Source: an uncultured Clostridia bacterium (GTDB lineage: Bacteria > Bacillota > Clostridia > Oscillospirales > Acutalibacteraceae). From it: DNA of 33,504 nt. The notes beneath the pieces are model-generated. The model was not told the DNA's origin. It ran no database searches and saw only the letters and a list, made by a program, of their open reading frames with translations. Position 1 is the stretch's first letter, and each line of letters opens with the position of its first letter. A program made the translations under genes and the position numbers. The DNA is taken from assembly GCA_947168445.1 (NCBI GenBank), contig CAMVLW010000016.1, forward strand, positions 1 through 33,504, read 5' to 3'. Below are positions 29,655 through 33,504 of this stretch, piece after piece.

Positions 29655-31058
29655 ATGTCAGAAGAAAAAACCAAAACCGCGCTTTTGCGCGAACAACTGA
29701 TGAACGAGCCCAAAACCGTCAAGGAACTGCCCGCTGAGGAAATCGCCAAGGCGGACGCGTTCTGCGAGGGCTACAAAACCTTTTTGAACGCTTCTCCCGT
29801 GGAGCGCGAGGCGGTTGCCTATTCGCTGGCGGCGGCAAAGGAAAAGGGCTTCACCGAATACGACCCCAACGCGCAGTACAAGCCCGGCGACAAGGTGTAT
29901 TATGTCAACCGCGGCAAGGCGATTGCGCTGGCGGTTATCGGCAAAAACGGCGTCAAAAACGGCGCGCGTCTGGCGATTGCGCACATCGACTCCCCGCGCA
30001 TTGACCTCAAGCCCAACCCGCTCTATGAAGCGAACAACCTCGCGCTGTTCAAAACCCACTATTACGGCGGTCTGAAAAAGTATCAGTGGACGGCGATTCC
30101 GCTCACCCTGCACGGCGTGATTGTCAAGCTCGACGGCACCCGCGTTGAGGTCAAGTGGGGCGACGAGGAGAACGAAAGCTGCTTCTGCGTCACCGACCTG
30201 CTGCCGCATTTGGCACAGGAGCAGGTGACAAAGCCCATGGCAAAGGCGTTCACCGGCGAGGATTTGAATGTTTTGGTCGGCTCCCGTCCCTATGCTGAGG
30301 CGGAGGACGAGAAGGAACTCGTCAAACTCAACGTGATGTCCATTCTCAATGAAAAATACGGCATCACCGAGGGCGATTTCCTCTCGGCTGAACTGTGTTT
30401 GGTTCCCTCCTTCAAGGCGAAGGACATCGGCTTTGACCGCAGCATGATTGGCGGCTACGGTCACGACGACAAGGTCTGCGCTTATCCCGCGCTGATGGCG
30501 GCGCTTGACGCGGAAGCCGTGGAAAGCACCTGCATTACCTACCTGACTGACAAGGAAGAAATCGGCAGCGACGGCAACACCGGTATGCAGAGCGACTTCC
30601 TGCGCTATTTCATCTACGACCTTGCCAAGCAGGACGGCGTTGAGGGCTACCGTGCGCTGTCAAAGAGCACCTGCCTGTCCGCCGACGTTAACGCGGCGTT
30701 TGACCCCACCTACGCCTCCGCGTTTGAAGCGAAGAACAGCTGCTACATCAACGGCGGCGTGGTGATTTCAAAATACACAGGACACGGCGGCAAGTACGAC
30801 ACCTCCGACGCTTCCGCGGAATACATGGGCGCTGTCCGTGCGCTGCTCGAAAACAACAACATTCAGTGGCAAATCGGCGAGCTCGGCAGAGTTGACCTCG
30901 GCGGCGGCGGTACCATCGCAAAATACGTTGCCAATATGAATGTTGACGTCATCGACCTCGGCGTTCCCGTGCTGAGCATGCACGCGCCGTTTGAAATCGT
31001 GAGCAAAACCGACGTCTATATGGCATACCGCGCATTTTACGAGTTTTTTGTTCAATAA
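29655..31058 (+). CDS. M18 family aminopeptidase
   Basis: A cytosolic metallopeptidase that removes N-terminal residues, often acidic ones, using two metal ions. The 467-aa length is standard. Metal-site motifs are clear: AHIDSPR with H110 and D112, GYGHDDKVCAY, the DKEEIGSDGNTGM glutamates, LSADVNAAFDPT and the closing His in SMHAPFEIVSK. The start has AAAGGAAG about eight bases upstream. It stands alone, with 50 bases before it and a hairpin after it. Its exact substrate choice cannot be read from sequence. Confidence 0.95.
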   Translation: MSEEKTKTALLREQLMNEPKTVKELPAEEIAKADAFCEGYKTFLNASPVEREAVAYSLAAAKEKGFTEYDPNAQYKPGDKVYYVNRGKAIALAVIGKNGVKNGARLAIAHIDSPRIDLKPNPLYEANNLALFKTHYYGGLKKYQWTAIPLTLHGVIVKLDGTRVEVKWGDEENESCFCVTDLLPHLAQEQVTKPMAKAFTGEDLNVLVGSRPYAEAEDEKELVKLNVMSILNEKYGITEGDFLSAELCLVPSFKAKDIGFDRSMIGGYGHDDKVCAYPALMAALDAEAVESTCITYLTDKEEIGSDGNTGMQSDFLRYFIYDLAKQDGVEGYRALSKSTCLSADVNAAFDPTYASAFEAKNSCYINGGVVISKYTGHGGKYDTSDASAEYMGAVRALLENNNIQWQIGELGRVDLGGGGTIAKYVANMNVDVIDLGVPVLSMHAPFEIVSKTDVYMAYRAFYEFFVQ

Positions 31059-31070
31059 GCAGTAATAATG

Positions 31071-31107
31071 ATAGGGCTCCCACAACGGAGCCCTATATTC
31101 ATTATTT
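31071..31107 (+). terminator. Terminator after the aminopeptidase gene
   Basis: A perfect 10-bp stem, ATAGGGCTCC with GGAGCCCTAT and a six-base loop, 12 bases after the stop. The following tract ATTCATTATTTTAA is T-rich but interrupted. Confidence 0.75.
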
Positions 31108-31168
31108 TAATAATAAATGCAACCAAATTATCCCTGCAAAGCGTATTACTGACAAAGGAGGGGGACAA

Positions 31169-31663
31169 GTGAACGGCGGGCGGAACACATTTGCGGGACT
31201 GACGTTTGAACAGGCTGTGCGGCAGTATGCCGACACGGTGACAGGCGTTTGCGTTATGCGCCTGCAAAACCGCGCCGACGCGGAGGATTGCTTTCAGAAT
31301 ACCTTCACCAAGCTGTGGCTCAAATCCCCCGAATTCGAAAGCGAAGAACACCTCAAGGCGTGGCTGATTCGCGTGGCGATTCACGAGTGCGCCTCCTATA
31401 TGCGCAAAAACCGCCGCGTCACGCCTGCCGAAATTCACCGCGAAGAAAGCGAACCCTTTGACTTTGACCGCAGCGATATGTCGTGGGCACTGTTCCAAAC
31501 CCCTCCCAAATACCGCGACGTGCTCTACCTTTATTACTGCGAGCAGTACAAGGTCAGGGAGATTGCGATAATTCTTCAAAAGAAAGAAAACACCGTCAAA
31601 TCGCTGCTCAAACGCGGCAGAGAGGTGTTGAAATCCATCTACGGAGGTGAGGGCAGTGAATGA
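31169..31663 (+). CDS. ECF-type sigma-70 family RNA polymerase sigma factor
   Basis: The 164-aa protein has only regions 2 and 4, as in extracytoplasmic-function sigma factors. Region 2 spans about 8-75 (RADAEDCFQNTFTKLW, then EEHLKAWLIRVAIHEC). Region 4 spans about 108-160 (PPKYRDVLYLYYCEQYKVRE, then the recognition helix with NTVKSLLKRGREVLK). The GTG start at 31169 has AAAGGAGGGGG five bases upstream, and the nearby in-frame codons lack such a site. It overlaps the next gene by eight bases, the usual arrangement for a sigma factor and its membrane regulator. Its target promoters are unknown; it may drive the secreted dockerin-bearing gene downstream. Confidence 0.94.
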   Translation: MNGGRNTFAGLTFEQAVRQYADTVTGVCVMRLQNRADAEDCFQNTFTKLWLKSPEFESEEHLKAWLIRVAIHECASYMRKNRRVTPAEIHREESEPFDFDRSDMSWALFQTPPKYRDVLYLYYCEQYKVREIAIILQKKENTVKSLLKRGREVLKSIYGGEGSE

Positions 31664-32549
31664 GTTTGACTTTACACAACTGAAAAACCTCAAAACCCCC
31701 GCAGAATGGGTAGAAGCCGCCGTTAATATTCCGCAAAAGAAACAAAAGCCTGTTTTCGTGTTTCTCCGACCGCAGTTCATCGGCTCCGCGGCGGCAGTTG
31801 TTCTTGTGACCGCCGCGGTGCTGATGACGCTGTTGCTTCAACAGGGAACGCCAAAGCCTTCCTTTACGCCCGCTCCGGTGATGGTGACAACAGCGGCGAC
31901 CGAGCCGTCTGAAAGCATTTCACCAATCACCACGCAGGCGGCTGTTCCAACAACTCCGGCAACGCAGGCGACAGAGCGCGAAACGGTTGTTACGGCTTCG
32001 GAACCGTCAACAGAGCGTGTGACAGCGGCAACGCGGGCAACTTCTCCGCAAATATCGACAACCGCCGCCACCGTTCCGGCGACAGTCCCGCCAACCACGC
32101 CCGAAGCGCCGACCCAAGCGGCAACGCAGCAACCAACCCAAGCGGCTACACAAACGGCAACGCAAACCGCCACGCAGCCGGCGACAGATTTGCCGGGTGA
32201 AGAAGTCAATGCTACGGAAGAAACCGAACCGGCAGACCCGCCGGTTGAACCCCCGAGCGAGGTGTTTGAGGGCAGCGTGGCTGTGCGGATTTCTCCGAAG
32301 TGTCCGCTTTACAACAGCAAATACCTCTATATTGAGGTGCTCGACAAGGACGGTCGTAAGCAAAATCATTACACGATTATCCGCAAGCTCACAGACGGCG
32401 AAATCGTTTTCTATCCGCAAATCTACAGCATGTTTCTTTATAGCGGCGAGGACTATATCCTGCGCGTGTACGACAATAACGGCAACGACAGACGCGCGTG
32501 GTTCTTTACACCCGAAAGCGGCAATATCGAAATCCATATCAACGATTAA
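31656..32549 (+). CDS. Single-pass membrane protein with Thr-rich stalk, probable anti-sigma partner
   Basis: The product is about 297 aa from GTG 31656, placed eight bases after GGAGG within the sigma gene. A short cytosolic part (1-40) precedes one membrane helix (41-62). A long Thr/Ala/Pro linker (about 70-185, reiterated TQAAT and TQTAT units) leads to an outer domain (about 205-297, VAVRISPKCPLYNSKYLYIE and a beta-rich remainder). The HxxxCxxC zinc site of common anti-sigma factors is absent. The layout resembles RsgI-like sensors, which sense sugars outside the cell, but the outer domain is not one I can name. The anti-sigma role rests on overlap with the sigma gene. Confidence 0.8.
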   Translation: MNEFDFTQLKNLKTPAEWVEAAVNIPQKKQKPVFVFLRPQFIGSAAAVVLVTAAVLMTLLLQQGTPKPSFTPAPVMVTTAATEPSESISPITTQAAVPTTPATQATERETVVTASEPSTERVTAATRATSPQISTTAATVPATVPPTTPEAPTQAATQQPTQAATQTATQTATQPATDLPGEEVNATEETEPADPPVEPPSEVFEGSVAVRISPKCPLYNSKYLYIEVLDKDGRKQNHYTIIRKLTDGEIVFYPQIYSMFLYSGEDYILRVYDNNGNDRRAWFFTPESGNIEIHIND

Positions 32550-32563
32550 AGGAGGTTGTATTT

Positions 32564-33504
32564 ATGAAAAAGGCATTAGCATTATTCTTATCGCTCGCTC
32601 TGCTTTGCGGCGTGCTTGTTTTTCCGGCTAACGCGGCGGAGGTCAGCTATTACGAAACCTTTCAGCAGCAGTATTTTGACGGCAAAGACCCGCTTTTGCA
32701 GGATTTGGAAGCCCCGTATTTTTACCGCGAGCTCTACACCCATCAAACAAACGGCGCGCCCGACTGGGTGCTGATTCATGCCGACGCGGGCGATCACTGC
32801 GAGGTGGAAACACAGGACGTATTCTTCGGCAGATATTTCTATCAGTGCGACGTCGCCTATCCCTTTGTCTACACCTACGGCATTTACGACATTGCGCGGC
32901 AGCGCTTCTTTGACCTCTGCGAAATTGAGGACGAAAGCCGCTATCCTGATTTGCAGGAGGTGTTTGACACCTTCGGCGTCGGCAAAAAACTCGGCGCGGA
33001 GCCTTTATTTAAAGATGAATTCTACCGCTACGCCTCTTGGAATCAGGACGGCAGCGATATTGAATATTACCGCGAGCTTGCCTATCATTTCAACGCAAAC
33101 GGCGAGCTGATTTGGGTGCTGGCGGAGGGCGCCACCAACATGGAGCAGCCTGTTGAGTGCTATGAAATCATCGGCGACAGGGTGTTCCGCGATTGGAACT
33201 ATCATGTGCCGTTTGGCTTGAACTACGGCATTTATGATGTGGAAAAGCACAAGTTTTATGATATTCTTAACGTGTGGCAGCAATACAAGGGCGTGCTCGA
33301 CGACATGGAGCGGCTCAACCTCGGCGAAAAAATCGGTGACGTTGACAGCGACGGACGGCTCAGCGTTAAGGACGTGACCGAAATCCAGCGCCGCCTTGCG
33401 GAAATCAGCGAAACGCCTGAGAACGACGGGGTAGAGGCAGGCGGCTATTGGCACATCAGCCAAACCGAGGGCATTGCCTATCTCAGCGACGTCAACCGCA
33501 ACAA
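32564..33504 (+). CDS. Secreted protein with dockerin-like motif (partial, cut by window end)
   Basis: The start ATG 32564 lies eight bases after AAAGGAGG, 14 bases beyond the previous gene. Residues 1-24 are a signal peptide ending PANA. The body (25-250) has many aromatic residues and two similar halves marked by TYGIYDIARQRFFD and NYGIYDVEKHKFYD, suggesting an internal duplication. At about 258-278, GDVDSDGRLSVKDVTEIQRR matches a calcium-binding dockerin type I loop and helix. A possible second loop begins SDVNRN at the window edge. Dockerins attach proteins to cohesin scaffolds, so surface complex attachment is likely. The open frame covers 313 codons without a stop. Confidence 0.85.
   Translation, partial: MKKALALFLSLALLCGVLVFPANAAEVSYYETFQQQYFDGKDPLLQDLEAPYFYRELYTHQTNGAPDWVLIHADAGDHCEVETQDVFFGRYFYQCDVAYPFVYTYGIYDIARQRFFDLCEIEDESRYPDLQEVFDTFGVGKKLGAEPLFKDEFYRYASWNQDGSDIEYYRELAYHFNANGELIWVLAEGATNMEQPVECYEIIGDRVFRDWNYHVPFGLNYGIYDVEKHKFYDILNVWQQYKGVLDDMERLNLGEKIGDVDSDGRLSVKDVTEIQRRLAEISETPENDGVEAGGYWHISQTEGIAYLSDVNRN

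Overview
The window looks like the chromosome of a Gram-positive Clostridia member, most likely a gut or rumen Oscillospirales/Ruminococcaceae type. This is an inference from gene content: type III glutamine synthetase, a NusG-domain-II/Gx-transporter pair, DUF951, strong GGAGG ribosome sites, sigma-A promoters with 17-bp spacers, and a secreted protein with a dockerin-like calcium loop. No rRNA, tRNA, CRISPR array, insertion sequence or prophage gene was recognised.

Left third (1-12862, minus strand): one unbroken reading frame of 4287 codons runs off the left edge. It encodes the N-terminal part of a giant secreted multidomain protein: signal peptide, Ig/Calx-beta-like and propeller-like regions, an InlB-type repeat, glycine-rich beta-helix repeats, two tandem modules of about 268 aa, and 72-aa repeats at the edge. 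Its upstream region holds a good promoter, a foldable leader and an intrinsic terminator placed before the start codon.

Accessory patch (13268-15148, minus strand): one clear promoter serves an unknown 148-aa protein and a protein with a PD-(D/E)XK-like nuclease signature. Next comes an overlapping start of an amidohydrolase that breaks off after about 26 codons, then an AT-richer unknown 200-aa gene. This is the most plausible place for an undescribed small system or a recombination scar.

Core region (15260-31058): rlmD faces left; divergent promoters separate it from the NusG-II/Gx pair. A nitrogen block follows: glnN with a hairpin leader, an ANTAR antiterminator-type regulator with a degenerate receiver, carA, and a carB reading frame fused in frame to a complete dapF. 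Then comes a compact, partly overlapping set DUF951-prfA-sua5-coaE-lytic transglycosylase, followed by an M18 aminopeptidase. Several gaps contain short reiterated AT-rich words.

Right end (31169-33504, plus strand): a coupled ECF sigma factor and a single-pass membrane protein with a Thr-rich stalk and an outer domain (probable sigma/anti-sigma pair), then a secreted protein with a dockerin-like motif that is cut by the window edge. The two edge genes (1-12862 and 32564-33504) are incomplete here.
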